The notes: generated by a model not told the origin, from the letters alone. 64,000 bases of DNA from Monocercomonoides exilis (GCA_001643675.2 LSRY02000005.1:746501-810500); one strand, 5' to 3'. Positions 33,974-47,258 are shown, counted from the stretch's first letter. Numbers and translations are program-made.

Positions 33974-36900
33974 ATGAGCGAAGGTTTTTCTGAGTTTAAC
34001 TAACATTTACACCTGTTTAAAATTTTATGATTGCAACCACTTTTCTTTAGGGGACTCTCCATTTGAGATATTTGACTATTCTAACAGTACAGAATTAGAA
34101 AAACTTGTTGCATCTCTTGAAGATCAACTATCTTTTTTAAAACTTGCTCATGGATGGGGTCAGACAACTTCGCTGGGAGTTCACTTAAAGACTATTGATT
34201 CTTATTTTGGAAAAATTGAATTTCGTTATATTCACAACCACGATTTCCCTCACATTATTCATGGTCTGTCAAACTGTAGCGCTCAACAAAACAAATTATC
34301 AAATTGCATTTTTATTATAAAATCTTTTAACTTGATTTTTTAGATGGAATTCCGTCTCCTCTTTTGTGTATTTCAGACAATATTCGGATGGATGATGTTT
34401 CATTTATTGAAAAATGGTACGGCGTCAAGGATTACATAGTTGCAAGGGCAAATGCTTCATATACTTCATCACTAGAAAGTCATGTGTTATTGGGAGCTAT
34501 TGCTGTTGCTCTTCGGAATATTGATTGGTTTTTAAATAAATATTAATTATAATTGATTTGTTTTGTTTTTGCAGTTGCATTCCTGTATTTGTTTCATTAC
34601 TACTAGATTCATCTGCGTGCACGTTTTATACAGCTTCTGATTCTCAATCCCCACCCCAGTTATCCGATTTAACGAAAGGCCTAAACAGTGCAATGGTCTT
34701 AGGAGTCTGTTCCGATGCGCATGGGATTCATGTCCAATTTCAAAGTGACAGAATTTCAATTCCTCATCATCCTCATCAAGACTCTCCATTTTCATATCAA
34801 CCACAAACAACGTCTTCTGCTGATTTGTCAGCAAAATCTAAATCGACAATGCTTCGCTCATTTTTCCCATTTCACATGAATTCTCCAAAATGCTTCACAT
34901 TTTTACAGCTTTGTGAAACTTTTCTTTCGCGAATTCCTCTTTCTTTTCCGACAATTCATTATCCTGACTCATTCTATCAAACGCCTCAATTTAACGACAT
35001 GAAACAGTCCACGCAACATTTTTCTCAGAGCAACGCCTGTTGCGATGCAAATCAGCAGCAGCTCACATTCTATCAGTCATTGGCGTGTGTGCCGCAGCCT
35101 TGTGCCCATCCGCTCTTCCCCTTTACCACCGCATCCATCCGTCATGTCTTTGTTCGGAAGAGAGATGCATTTGGCCTTGTGGAAAAACGGATGGGGCTTA
35201 TTTCACGCACAATCAATGAAAGAATTGCCGAGCTTCGTGTTTTAGTTGAAAAACGAATCAAAGAAACAAAGCAAAGCATTACAACTCTTGCCAAAAAGGA
35301 AGGCATTGATCCACTTGATTTTCTATTGTCATCTTTCTTGACTGAAGATTTGTCTGTTTCATCTCACTCATCTTCCTACTCAAGTTCACATCCTCTTCAC
35401 ATGACCACACTCCATTCGCTTTGCGAGTCTTCAGAACTCACCCCACTTTCGTACCCACAGCTCGTCAACTTCCTCAAAACAACAGCTGCTTCTTCGGCAG
35501 CAGACGAGGCAGTGTGGGCTTTTTATAACAAGAATCTTGTTCGTGGGTCAGGGAACGGGATTTTCCGGTTGGAAGTTCCATTGCCTCGAGCGGAGGATGC
35601 TGATGCGATGATGAATCGGATAGAGAAAATGCACGAAAAAACAGCTGCTGCTGCAGATGATGATGATGGCACGAGAGATGATGAGGCAGAGAAAGAAAAG
35701 CAAAAATTGGAGGCTATTGAAGAGCTGGAAAGAAAGAAGACGCGAAAGTATTTGGTCGCAGTGAAAGAATGGGAAGATTGTGCTAAAGCTAATCTGTCTC
35801 GAAAAAGGCGCATTACAAATTGGAAGATGCAGGACGACATTGCACGGAAAATTGAAAAAGAGAAGCAAGAAAAATCAAAAGCACAAAAAGGAGGGCAAAC
35901 AGGAAAGAATTCATCAGATAATGACGAAGAGGGACATAGCTTGACACCTTCTTCTGTTTCTCAATCACCTTTCCCTTCACCTTCGACTTCTCCTTCTCCA
36001 TCTCCTTCAAATGCTTCCTCACCCTCTTTGCAGTCATCGCCTCCAACTTATTCTTCTGATTTGTCTTCAATCAAAAAAGCGTTAACAGAAGCAGAATCAG
36101 CTTCTACGAACAATCAATCAGCTGAGCCATCTGCTGAACTCCTCCGCCTCCAACAGCAATACAAGTCTCTCTTGTCTTTGCAGTCCATTCTCGTTCTGCT
36201 GACTCCAATGCCCTCTTCTTCTGAGTACACACGCACACCTGCAGGCAGATTTGACATCAAATGGGGATTCGCTGGAACTGATGATCCAGTTAAAGGATTT
36301 GAGATTGACGTTCTGATGGAGAACATCGCTTTGGCAGACTGCTGCCACGAGGAGCTGCGAACCGACTGCGGAAAGGCGATGCTGGGCCTTATTGACCTGT
36401 CGGAAAACGAGAAAGAAGAAGAAAGAAAGAGCGAACGCCAGTCTGATAAGCTACGCAATGATGACTTCTCAACTGTTCTATTGAAAGATTTGTCTGGCGA
36501 GGTCACCAGCAAAGCAGAGGGCGGCCAAACAACCACAGACTCCACAAAACAAGAAGAGGAAGACGACCAAAGTGAGAGCTCTTCGCTCTGTTCTGACGAT
36601 GTGTCTCCGCTGTCTCTTCTGTTGAATCCACCTTCGACACATCCTTCCATTTGGAGGCTGCGCTGCTACAAGCCAGATATGAGCGTGACAATTCTTGGGA
36701 CGAAGACAAAGGAATTCCTCAGTCTGTGTGCCATGTGCATGTTGCTTGACTCGATACAGCCAGCGTACACAGCGTCGTATGCAGGGCAGGCAGGGAAAGT
36801 GCACGGAAAGGTGATGAAAGGTTTCGAAGAGACGATCTCACAGATTGACTTGAATTCAGCGTTTAAGCTGCTGTTTGCGTGGCCTCAGGAGAACAAGCAA

Positions 36901-39900
36901 GTAGAGAGTGGAGAAGAAGACCCGGAATATCATCACAGTGAAATAGAAGACGCTGCTAGCGATGAAGATGAAGATGACCGAGATGAAAGATATGAAAGGG
37001 ATGAGTCATCGAAAACAGAAGATTCCGACAGAAAGGAATCCGAAGAGAAAGAAGATAGCATAAAGGAGTCTGGGTCAGATAATGAAGACAGCGAAAATGA
37101 AAGTAAATCTGCATCATCGGGAAAAGATTCTCATAAAGAAGAAGAGAAAAGGGGAAGAGGCGTGAAAGATGCAGCGCAATCAGGCAAAGATTCAGTCAAT
37201 TCCTCTCCAACAGATCGATCAACAAAGGCAGCATCACCAACACTGCGCTCATCCAAAACACCTCCTTCTCCATCCTCCACAAAAGCATCATCTTCGACTT
37301 CCCCGCAAAAACCAGAAAAATCATTCAACACACACACAGACCAGTTCTTTAACGGATCCTCACCGTCGTGGTCGCTTCTCTCTCGCCTTGTGTCCTTCAT
37401 GTCGTCGACGCCGAAGCAGGCGATGAGAGAGGAAGTTCTGTTGTATTCGTGGCAGGTGTTTGTCACTTCGTGCTACAGCAGCTGGAAGGAGATGGCTCCG
37501 CTGCCTTTTCTGCGCTCGTCGCTGCTGCTGGACTTCGACGGAAAAGCAGAAAAGGAGGAGAGGAAGAGGAGAGAGAAAGAGAATAAAGAGCTGCTCAAAG
37601 TATCCAGACAGAAAATACAAGAGTTTGAAGAGAAAGTGAAGAGAGAGAAAATGGAAGAGCGCACAAGACTGGATAAAGAGAGCGTTGAGGCGACAGCAGA
37701 ATCTTCTTGTTTGAAGGAAAATTCTTCGACTGCTGGGACTGTTGCTTCGATTTCTTCAAAGTCAGAAAAAGAGCAGAAGAGCAATCAGCATAAATCGGTG
37801 CATGAAAGGAAAGAAGGGGTGCATTCGTTTGTTGATCACAGAGATTGCTTGATTCACCAGAAACTGGAAATGGTATGATGACTACTTGATGAAACACAAA
37901 GTGGAGAAAATGCAAATTTTATGATTTATGTTATTTATTTTGAATTTTTTTAGAATTTTTGCATTTTTTATAAATAATCATCAAATAACTTCAACTTTTG
38001 TCTTTCTTTAATATCAATCTTCTCTTATTGCACTTTCTAGCTGAACTATTGTATTTGTGAAAAGCGCCGCATGCAAAGAGCTGCTCTGGAAAAGGAGCGA
38101 ATAACAGAGCGAAGGGAATTTCGTGAAGAGCAAAGAAGACAAGAAAGAGAGGAGAGGAGGAGGAAAAGGAAAGAAAAGAAGCGAAAAGAAATTGAAAAGA
38201 GGATGAGAGAAGAAGAAGAAGAGAAAGAAAGAGAAAGATTGGAGCACGAGAGAAAGCTGAAGGAAGAATTAAAAAAACTCTTCTCGTCAGACGAAAGTTT
38301 AAGCGAAGCCAAAAACGAAAACGACGAAAACGAGTCAACTGGCGCTGAAGACAATGAAATAGACAAACTGGCTGAATCATATTTGTCAAAACATCCAAAG
38401 AGGAACAAATTAACTTCAACTTCTCAAACAGAATCCTCAGACAGAAAAGAAAGCGCTTCACCAAAAAGCCAGAAATCCAAAGCATCAGATTTACCCGATG
38501 AGAGTGCGCATTCAACCAACAAGCAGCACACTCCTCGTCTGCATATGCAGAACATCCGCATCCATCGCCACACACTTCCTCCGCCTCGTCTGTCCCACCA
38601 GACATACAACTATGGCAGAAAAGCTCCGATTGTCGGCCTTCAGCTCATTGGCGGTGGGCAAATGTGGGAGCCAGAAATGTTTGTTGCCCCGCCTTCCGCA
38701 GATGACGAGAGAGAGGCAAACACCACTCAGCAGATGGCACACCAAATGCTGAAGTCAGACATCGAGGCATTTAAGGCAGCGAATGAAGAAGCAACACTGG
38801 AGGATTTTGTGAGATGGTTCTCACCCCGCGATTGGGTGATCGAAGTTGTTTGTTGATGAATAGGATTATAGAAATGAAAACATTTGGTTGATAATTAATT
38901 TGAAAAAAAATACACTTTTTTGCAAACTTTTTTATCCGTAACATTTTATTTAATATTTTTAAATTGATTTTTTTTTTCCAATTATCTTATTATTCTTTCA
39001 GGGTGGCGTTGAAATCCAGTGCCCTGTCGAGTACACACGCGAGTATTTGGGTTGCACCCCGCGTCTTTCGCACCGGATGACGTTCAATCCCGACTGCAAC
39101 ACGTGGATGGAGATGTGGGCCTCAACAACGCCCAAGCGCATTGTCGATCAGCAGCCGCTGTTCAACCCAACCAAGCAGGCCGAGGCGATTCTGGACTATT
39201 TGCTCTATATGAAGCCTTCAGAGCTGTTCGAGCAGCTTTCGCGCGTCTGGCTGAACTTGGCGTTTTCTGCGCTTTTCTATTCCACTCCTCTGAACGCATA
39301 CCTTTCGCCGCCTTCTTTGGTGGTTGCGCTGCAAAAAATGAACGAAAATGGTGTGATGAGAATTTGACTATTTCGAAAGAGTAATTATTTTTCTTTTTTC
39401 TTTGAACGTTTTTTATTAAATAATTGTTTTGACTTATGCATTGACATTGATAAGTCTCTGACGGAAGCGCCAAAGTGCAAATGCCACCTCCTCTTAATCC
39501 TCTTCCTTATTTGTACAATTTGATGGATGCATTCAATCTGCAGTCGTGCATTCAGCAAACGCCAAAGTCCTATGGATCATCTCCCTCTGCATACGCCTCC
39601 TCTCCTCTGAGCTTCGTGACCAGACCTTCGTCGCTCATCAACATGATGCCCATCTCCGCCATTGCCAACAGCATCAACGTCTGCGAAAGCCAGGCCGCGA
39701 TTTTGGACTCGTTTGCTGGAAAGTTCCGCTTCTGCCCGAGCATCGTGCTGCCGCTCATCCAGTCAGCTACCGTCGAGCTTGAGAGAGAAAAACAGAAGAA
39801 AGCAGCGCTGCTTGTGATGGGCGAAGGGGAGAACGCAGTCGTGGCAGAGCCGGAATTTGTGCTTGAGAACGGCAAGTGGAGCATTGGTGATCAGCTTGCA

Positions 39901-40689
39901 CTTGTGTGGCCGAAGGAGTGGAAAGACGAGGCTGAAGATTGGAAGGCGAAGAAAGAGAGCATCCCAACTAAATACTCAATAGAAGGCACTCAACAACAAC
40001 ACAAGTTGTCCTCCTCTGAAACTTCTGGGTTTAACAATGTGCAAGCTTCATCGTCGTTCAATCAGAAAGTGGCTGAAGAAATGGATCTTTCTTCTTCGCT
40101 CTCCTTCTTCCCTTCCCTTCGTTCAGTGAGTGGCTCTTCAAAACAAGAGATTATTATCAGTGTTAACAAAGACTTGCACATTGAGACAGAAGAAGAAAAG
40201 TATGAAAAGGAAGAAAAAAAGAAGGAAAAACAGAAGGAAGCCCAAATGAAAAATGAAAGTGCAAAAATGGATGAAATTAAGCAAAATGAGAAATCAACTG
40301 ATCTTTCAAATCATCCAGAAGAAAGCCAACCTGAACTGCCTGTTGCTCCTGCAGAAAGCAGTAAAAGCGTTCTAAAGGGAAAGAAAAAGCGAGCATTTAT
40401 TATTGAAGATGACGATGGTGATGAAGATAAGGATATTCTTAACACTTCAAAAAAAATCGCTCAGTTATCCATATCTTCACCTGAACCTTCATCTTCTTCA
40501 CTGTCCACTTCATCTTCGAATCAAATAACGTCAACACAACCTTCATATCCAATCCATGCATCTCAGCCGGATGCTTGCACTTTAAATGATGGTCTTTGCT
40601 TAACTGAGGATCTTCCTCACAGGCTTTATGCACTTATCACTGAAAACTTAATTGAAGTTCATACTGCAATTTCTCAAGGAGTTGTGTGA
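33974..40689 (+). CDS. RAB3GAP1: RAB3GAP1-like Rab GTPase-activating protein catalytic subunit (seven exons)
   Basis: Exons 33974-33983 (10 nt), 34051-34263, 34344-34527, 34575-37872, 38041-38847, 39002-39350 and 39455-40689 join in frame to about 2031 aa. Family landmarks in order are FEIFDYSNSTELEKLVASLE at the N-terminus, NHDFP followed by LCISDN and KWYGVKDYIVA, LRNIDCCIPVFVSLLLD across an exon join, HQKLEMLNYCICEKRR across the next join, and SDIEAFKAANEEATLEDFVR followed by WFSPRDW, the hallmark of the RAB3GAP catalytic subunit. EYTREYLGCTPRLSHRM and the EAILDYLLYMKPSELFEQL helix follow. RAB3GAP1 with RAB3GAP2 acts on Rab18/Rab3 in ER and vesicle traffic. The protein is about twice the usual length because of Ser, acidic and Lys/Glu-rich insertions. 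Confidence 0.88.
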
Positions 40690-40857
40690 AAAAATATATT
40701 ATTATGATTTTTATGTAAATGATTCTTCACTTCGATGTTTTTTCTTTTCTTTTTAACTTTTAAACAAAATTTATTTTATAAATCAACATTTGGAAGAAAT
40801 GTTTGTGAAAAAAAAGAAGGGTTATTTGATCAAGAATTATTTAAAAGGATATTCTAA

Positions 40858-43737
40858 ATGAATACTCCTATAAATTTCGATAAACAGCAAATATCTGTCA
40901 TTCCAACATCAATTAAAACACGATGGGATCGATTTTCAAAGGATATTGAAAAAGATATACCAAAAAAACGAAGAATGAATGAGACACTTTCTCTGCGTAA
41001 AAATCAACGATTTGGATCATTAAATTCGTTGCGTGATAATGAAAGCGAAGAAAAGGGATTGGGGCAAGTTGAGGTTGAATCTTATTTAATGTTCTTTTTT
41101 TGAAGATTAGCATATTGATTCAATTTTTTATTCAAATTTGTTTTTAATAAATCTATTTCTTATTCATGTATATTTTGTTTGAATGTGTACGGACTTGCAA
41201 AAGTAGTTGGACGAATGGCTGAAAAAGCCAAATTTTGTTGTTAGCGAGAATAAAGAAGATATTTACTCTTCAATTGACACTTTAGTTGGATTAATTTCAC
41301 ATTGTTTGCCAAACTGAATTTTTGTAATGTTTTTTTATATGTCTGCTTTATTTTTATGTTACATTCAAATTAGACAAAGATAACGCGAGCCTGAAGAGAA
41401 AAGTGAACGAGTTAAACTTCGTGATTCCACTTATGAGCATTTTAGAAAAAGAAAATAATACTGCCATACAGCATAGAATCATTTATATTTTAAATGTTAT
41501 AGGTTTGTAGTATTTATGATTTAGCATTTGAAGGTGGTGATATTAGCACTTATTTTTTAGATGAACCAGAGAGAATAACTTCATTGGGTTTTCTGACACA
41601 AGCAAGTTTTTTAATAAAATCGCCAAGCAATGATGTTGTTTCAATTGTTTGCTCATTTATTTGACTGCTGATGATTTCTTTAAATCACTATTTTCATTTA
41701 TGAAAAAGTAGGTTGGGCTAACTGTTGGTGCAATTGCTCGTGAAAATAGAGGATTGCGTAATATTTGTGTCCGCTCTGGAATTTCAAAGTTGATTATTGG
41801 AATTGTTGGAGACAATGCGAGAGAGGAAATGGTAAGACGAAGTTGTTTGAAGGGATTGGCACATCTCTGCCGTTGGAGTTGTTATGATGAAAGTGTTAGA
41901 GAAACAGTTGAAATTAAGACAATGGAGAAGATTTCACAGGAAATGAAGACAGAACTCAAAAATGAAGATAGTAGAATGGAAAAGGATGTTATTGATGTAA
42001 ATAAAGCTGAATCATCAAATCAATTAATTGATTCAGACAATCAAAAAGAAGAGCTTGATAGACTTGCTAAAGGAGAAATCGAGTTGTGCGAAAGTGTAAA
42101 GATGTTGTGCACATTAATCGAATCAGAAGATTTAGAAGTTCTTCGCTTTTCATTGATTGCTCTATCAAACATTACTACATATAATACAATTGCGGCCTTT
42201 GTATGTTTTTTTTAATAACATTCGTTAAATTTATGTGTTTTATTTTCTTGACTCGAAATATTCAAATTATTATTATCAAATAATTAGCTTGTTACACAAA
42301 ACAAAAAATTGAAAAGAATCAATAGATTGCTGCTTAGGGAAGATGTGAGCGTCATATTGAATAGCCTAATAATTGTAGATAATCTTGTATTCTGGTCAGA
42401 CATTGCAATGCAGGTTTGAGTAGTATAGTAACATTCCATTCACATTCTTCATTAATTTAAAATAATCTTTTTTGAATTTTTTTTTTTTTTGACTTCGAAT
42501 GAATTTTTTGAATCAGCTAGTGATTGACAGTGGGAGTGTGATTGTTTTGAAGCATCTTCTTGAAAGTGATATTGAAGAGGTAGCCATGACAGCTGCGCAT
42601 TGTTTGTCAAACATTGCCACAGGTTCTGCCACTCAGTGCGAAGAATTGTTTAACGAAGGCATTATGCAGCTTCTGCAGAAGCGGATATTTGACAGCGGGA
42701 GGAGATGCAAAGTGGAGATTGCTCACATTTATAGATCAGTTGCGGAGAAGAAAGAAAGCAGAAAAAGAATGATTGCGGGAGGGTATGTGGAAACTCTGTG
42801 TGAAGTGTTGAGGCGCAGCGGAGATGGAACTGTTTTGGAATTAACTTTGGAGACGTTGATCATTCTTGTTGAAGGAGAGGAGGAAGAAAAGCGGCTGAGA
42901 CTGGAAGAGAAGAGAAAGAGGTGGATGGAGGAAGAAATGGGAAATGAGGGAATAAGCATGCCAGAATCAAGCAAAATGATAGAAGAAACATCATTTGAAG
43001 GAAAAATGGATGTGTTTGGTGATCATCCGAAATTCAAAGAAAAAGACGATGAAGAAAGCGAATGGCTGATGAAAAGCACTAAAAATTGTCAAGAAACTCA
43101 GGGAGAATCAAATGAAAAAATGGATGGCAAAGATATCATAACACCGTCTGACACGGAGTGCGACTCTATCGTTGATGATGCAAATGCAGAAAACATTGTT
43201 TGTGTGTTGATTGAAGTAGCAAATGGGATACCTCTTTTGCGCACTTGGGAAAAGGAGGGGAATGAAAAGATAAAATCGCTGTGCAAACTGTTGCTGAATC
43301 ATTTTTATGAAGGAAGCGGGGAAATGGATGAAGAGCTGAAATCGAACACAGACTTTCAGAGTTCGTATCTAACAGATATAAACAGAGATGGAGAGCACAA
43401 AGATCAGTGGAGTGTCTTTACCCCGCAAGCATCCAGAGCGTTATCATCAAGTTTGCTTTCACCGCAATGTACATCCGGTTGCTCAACACCTTCGTCAGTT
43501 ATCATGCAAAGCCCTGTTTCCCAAAGCGAATGTCATATTTCATCAAGTAACTCTGGTGTTTCAAATGTTGTGTCAACGCCTATTCATAATAGAGCTGGCC
43601 AGTTTTCATTTCCTCAAACATCAACCCCTCCCGCACACAATCAGCCTTCAAACATCTTTTCTTCCGGGCTTTCGCCTTTTCCAGCAACTCCTGCCCCTCT
43701 ACCTAAAACGTTTTTTGACTTCTCCTTTCCAAAATGA
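40858..43737 (+). CDS. Divergent importin alpha (karyopherin alpha), seven exons
   Basis: Exons 40858-41067, 41207-41303, 41374-41502, 41561-41646, 41712-42200, 42288-42413 and 42517-43737 join to about 785 aa. The N-terminus resembles an importin-beta-binding domain (RWDRFSKDIEKD, then KKRR and SLRKNQRFGSLNSLRD). Armadillo repeats follow, clearest at LVIDSGSVIVLKHLLES, VAMTAAHCLSNIATGSATQC and CKVEIAHIYRSVAEKKESR, which match the H2/H3 helices of importin alpha. The normally conserved Trp-Asn ladder (AWxLSNI) is poorly kept (AAHCLSNI), so cargo binding may differ. The C-terminus is Ser/Pro-rich. Its usual job is to link classical NLS cargo to importin beta. It follows RAB3GAP1 by 168 bp on the same strand. 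Confidence 0.72.
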
Positions 43738-44305
43738 AGTTTGTTATGAAAGTTATGTTTAAGATTTTTTCTTAACGCCAAAAATGAACTTTTATCATTT
43801 AAAAAACGGTGAAATAATGCATTTTCCTTCTGGCTGTTTCCACTGTAAGAAAATATTAATATTGTTATTTCTTTCAGAAAGAGATAAAATGCTTTTGAAT
43901 ATTTTGAATGATTTTTTGATTATTGTTTAATGAAAGAAAAGTATCGATTTAAAATTTTATCGTTTTGAGTGATCTGGCATAATTATTTAATCTGCTTTGT
44001 TGAAACTGTTTTTATGGATATGCTTAACGTATAGAAAGATGACTTTAGCTTTAACAAGATTTTTTTATTTTTGGTTAACAATTTCAAACATTTAAATAGT
44101 TATGGGTATGTGGAATTGAAGTTGTATTTGTTTTTTTTTAAATAACTACAAAACTTTTTGAATATATTTAAACCAAAATCATGTTATGACTTATTGTTGA
44201 GCGTGTATTTTTGATGCTGCTGGAAGTACGAATGTTAGCAATTTTACGAATTTGTTTTTTATTTTTTCTGGAAATTTTCGTGCTTTTACAGATTTTAAAA
44301 GAAAA
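43738..44305. other. AT-rich spacer upstream of the ALDH gene
   Basis: About 570 nt. No motif, repeat or RNA gene was recognised. A splice-acceptor-like stretch at about 44280-44291 could belong to a 5' untranslated exon of the ALDH gene. Confidence 0.45.
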
Positions 44306-46045
44306 ATGGATGCTCAACATCATCGAACTGAAGAAATGAAAGATAATTCTAATTTTAATGAAATTGATGAAAAGATACAAAATGCGAAGTCGTGGAAAGA
44401 TAAAAGAGAAACTCACATGGAAGAATCAAAGAAGTTCTATTTAAAACCACAGCTTGTAAATGCAATACATGCAAGCCTTGTAAGTTCTTTTGAATCGAAT
44501 ATTGCTATTCCTGTTGACTATCGAAAGCAGCAACTTAAGCAGTTGCAAAAGATGCTTGATGAAAACAGTGATGAAATGATTCGAGTGCTTCACGAAGATT
44601 TAAAGAAAAATGAAGCAAGCTCTTTCATGATGGAATTATCTCTTATAAAAAATGAACTCGATACTGCACTTTCCAATTTGAATCAATGGATAAAGCAAGA
44701 AAGTTTGGAAACGCCTTGGCATCATATTAAAGGTGTAACAACAACAGCACTTTATCCTCAACCTATTGGTGTTGTGCTTATAGTATCACCTTGGAATTAT
44801 CCATTGTTGCTATCTCTTCAACCTCTTGTTGGAGCAATTGCTGCTGGATGTTGCGTTTGCATTAAGCCAAGTTCCGTAACATGCAATACTTCCCATCTAT
44901 TGGCAACACTAATTCCAAGGTATTTGGACAACAGATGCTATCGTGTTGTGGAAGGAGGGCATGATGTGTCTGATGCCTTGTTGGAGTTAAAATGGGACAA
45001 AATTTTCTTTACGGGGAGTGCATCGGTTGGACGAAGTATCTATCAAAAAGCAGCAAAATTTTTGACTCCGGTTATTCTTGAACTTGGAGGAAAATCTCCT
45101 GCTATCGTTGATTCAACAGCTGATCTTAAGATAACTTGCAGGCGTTTAACGTATGGAAAATTCATGAATTTAGGACAGACATGTATTGCGCCTGATTATG
45201 TTCTTGTTGATGAAACAGTGGCTGTGCCATTTGCTGAGATGATGATGCAAACAATTCGAGAATTTTATGGAGAGGATCCAAAGAAGAGTGAAGATTTATG
45301 CCGAATGGCCTCAAAGAAGCACTATGATCGACTTGTTGAAATACTGCAAAAAGATGCACAGAATGAAGAAGCGACGATATCTGAAACAGCCACAATGGAG
45401 AATAAGGAAACTGCTCAGTTGTCTTCTGATGCAACTGCTGGTGTTGTTCAGCAACCTTCAATTTCTGCTTCCGCTTCTTCTTCTTCTTCGGATATGCCAT
45501 CTTCTGATACAGTCATGTCAGGTCTTTCGCGACTTTTTAATCCTTCCCGCCATCAATCCGGACATATAGTGATTTATGGAGGTGGTGTAGATCCAGAAGA
45601 TTTATGGATTGAGCCAACTCTTGTTACAACAACAATGACAAGCACCACACGCCTAATGCAAGAAGAGATTTTTGGTCCGGTATTGCCTATTATATCTGTT
45701 AAGCATGAAACGTTCCTCGATGATTGTATTTCATTCATCAACAAACGCGAAAGACCTCTTTGTGTATACTTGTTTACTTCAGATTCTGATTCCAAAAATA
45801 GAATTTTGGAGGGGACTACATCCGGTGCAACCATTGTCAATGAATGTTTGATTCAGCTTAGCGCCGAGTCTCTTCCATTTGGAGGAGTTGGAGAAAGTGG
45901 AACTGGATGCTATCATGGGAAAAAGACATTTGATGCTTTTACACATCACAAAGCATATATGGATAAAGCAAAGATTATGGATTTAGATGTTCGCTATCCT
46001 CCATTTACAGAGAAGAAACTCAGCTCGTTGAAAAAAATTATGTAA
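44306..46045 (+). CDS. Class 3-like aldehyde dehydrogenase
   Basis: About 579 aa from the ATG at 44306. The frame is open further upstream, but a splice-like TTTTACAG sits just before this ATG. ALDH motifs are complete: VLIVSPWNYPLLLSLQPLVG (NAD-binding loop), IKPSSVTCNTSHLL, FFTGSASVGRSIYQKAA, the general base Glu about 259 in LELGGKSPAIVD, and the nucleophile Cys about 293 in LGQTCIAPDYVL. EEIFGPVLPI and LPFGGVGESGTGCYHG follow near the end. The LGQTCIAPDYVL and ESGTGCYHGKKTFD wording is typical of the ALDH3/fatty-aldehyde group, which oxidises medium and long chain aldehydes with NAD(P). A low-complexity insertion of about 65 residues lies after the catalytic Cys domain. No C-terminal membrane helix was seen. 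Confidence 0.88.
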   Translation: MDAQHHRTEEMKDNSNFNEIDEKIQNAKSWKDKRETHMEESKKFYLKPQLVNAIHASLVSSFESNIAIPVDYRKQQLKQLQKMLDENSDEMIRVLHEDLKKNEASSFMMELSLIKNELDTALSNLNQWIKQESLETPWHHIKGVTTTALYPQPIGVVLIVSPWNYPLLLSLQPLVGAIAAGCCVCIKPSSVTCNTSHLLATLIPRYLDNRCYRVVEGGHDVSDALLELKWDKIFFTGSASVGRSIYQKAAKFLTPVILELGGKSPAIVDSTADLKITCRRLTYGKFMNLGQTCIAPDYVLVDETVAVPFAEMMMQTIREFYGEDPKKSEDLCRMASKKHYDRLVEILQKDAQNEEATISETATMENKETAQLSSDATAGVVQQPSISASASSSSSDMPSSDTVMSGLSRLFNPSRHQSGHIVIYGGGVDPEDLWIEPTLVTTTMTSTTRLMQEEIFGPVLPIISVKHETFLDDCISFINKRERPLCVYLFTSDSDSKNRILEGTTSGATIVNECLIQLSAESLPFGGVGESGTGCYHGKKTFDAFTHHKAYMDKAKIMDLDVRYPPFTEKKLSSLKKIM

Positions 46046-46311
46046 AATAAATGTATCTTCTAGTTTCAATTTTTAATTTTTCAATGAAATTTTTGAATAA
46101 TTTTTTATTTAAGTTATGACGAATATAAAAAATGGGCAAAAAGACCTCTTAGAATAGAGAGGAAAAAATCAAATTTTACAATTCTTTCGTATGTTTTCGA
46201 AAAAAGTCTTTTTTGTCAAATTAATTTATAATTCGAATTTTCTTTTTGCATTCAAGAATTGATCAGAATTTCGAAAGAAAAAACTATAATTATAATATTT
46301 TTCGTGTTATG

Positions 46312-47258
46312 ATGGTGGTTTATGAGCCCGAACATTTTCGTAAGCCCGGGTATTTTTTTTTATTGTTGAAACAGAATAAATATAACATAAATATATTAAA
46401 ACCAAACTTATAATTGTTAATTTTACATTATCTTGGAAGGATAATTTTTTTTTTTTTGTTTCAATTTTTGTTTTTGATGAAAATCTAAAAATTTTTTAAT
46501 ATTTTTTTTTGATCATTTGTTTTGCTCGTCTTTAACCTACTCTCTTTTTTTGTTTTTTAAATTTCAAGATCATTAAACATACATAATGAAGTTTTATTGT
46601 TACAAATGAGTGATTATTTTTGAAATTATATTTTTCCATTCAAAAAAAATTTGGTTTGAAAATATCCCTTGAATATCAACAAAAGAATTCTGTAAAGTGA
46701 AAAAGCTTTTTAAGAAATATCGTTATCTTTATTTGGGCTTTAACATATGTTTTGTGAGTAGTTGTGATGTTTCAACATTTCAAACACAAAGTCTTTTCCC
46801 AACGACGAACAACGTTTGATAAATCGATACCCCGAAAAAAGTTATGATTTCAAAAATAATCGCCCATATCATTAAATAAAAGTTCAAAAAATTTTTATTT
46901 TTCAAATTTTTTGATGAAAGCAATGAAATGCGAAAAATTCGTGAAAAAACAAGATAAAGCACAAAAAATTTGAAATTAAAAAGATAATTTTGAATGATTC
47001 ATGGTCCAGTAGCTAAAAACAGACAGAAAATGAGAGTTGGTTTTAAACGAGCAAAACATATGATCAAAAATAAATTAAATATTTCTTCGATCTTCATCAA
47101 AAACTTAAATTGAAACAAAAAAATTCCGGCACTATCATTATGTTGTTGATAAAATTAATAAATGTTCGTCATTTTAATTTTTGCCATCTATTTTTTCGGT
47201 TTCAACGATCAAAATAATAACCAGGTTAATGAAAATGTTCCGGATCATTAACCACCAT
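46312..47258. repeat. Large inverted repeat element 1 (arms about 250 bp)
   Basis: The left arm, about 46312-46560, pairs with the right arm, about 47012-47258. The outer ends match as ATGGTGGTT...GAACATTTTC against its reverse complement. The inner parts match over GTTTCAATTT, TTTTTGATGAA and TTGATCAT.TGTTTTGCTCG. Arms are diverged, roughly three quarters identical by eye, with small gaps. The loop is about 450 nt with no convincing ORF. It resembles a non-autonomous foldback element or MITE. No target-site duplication could be recognised. Confidence 0.7.
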
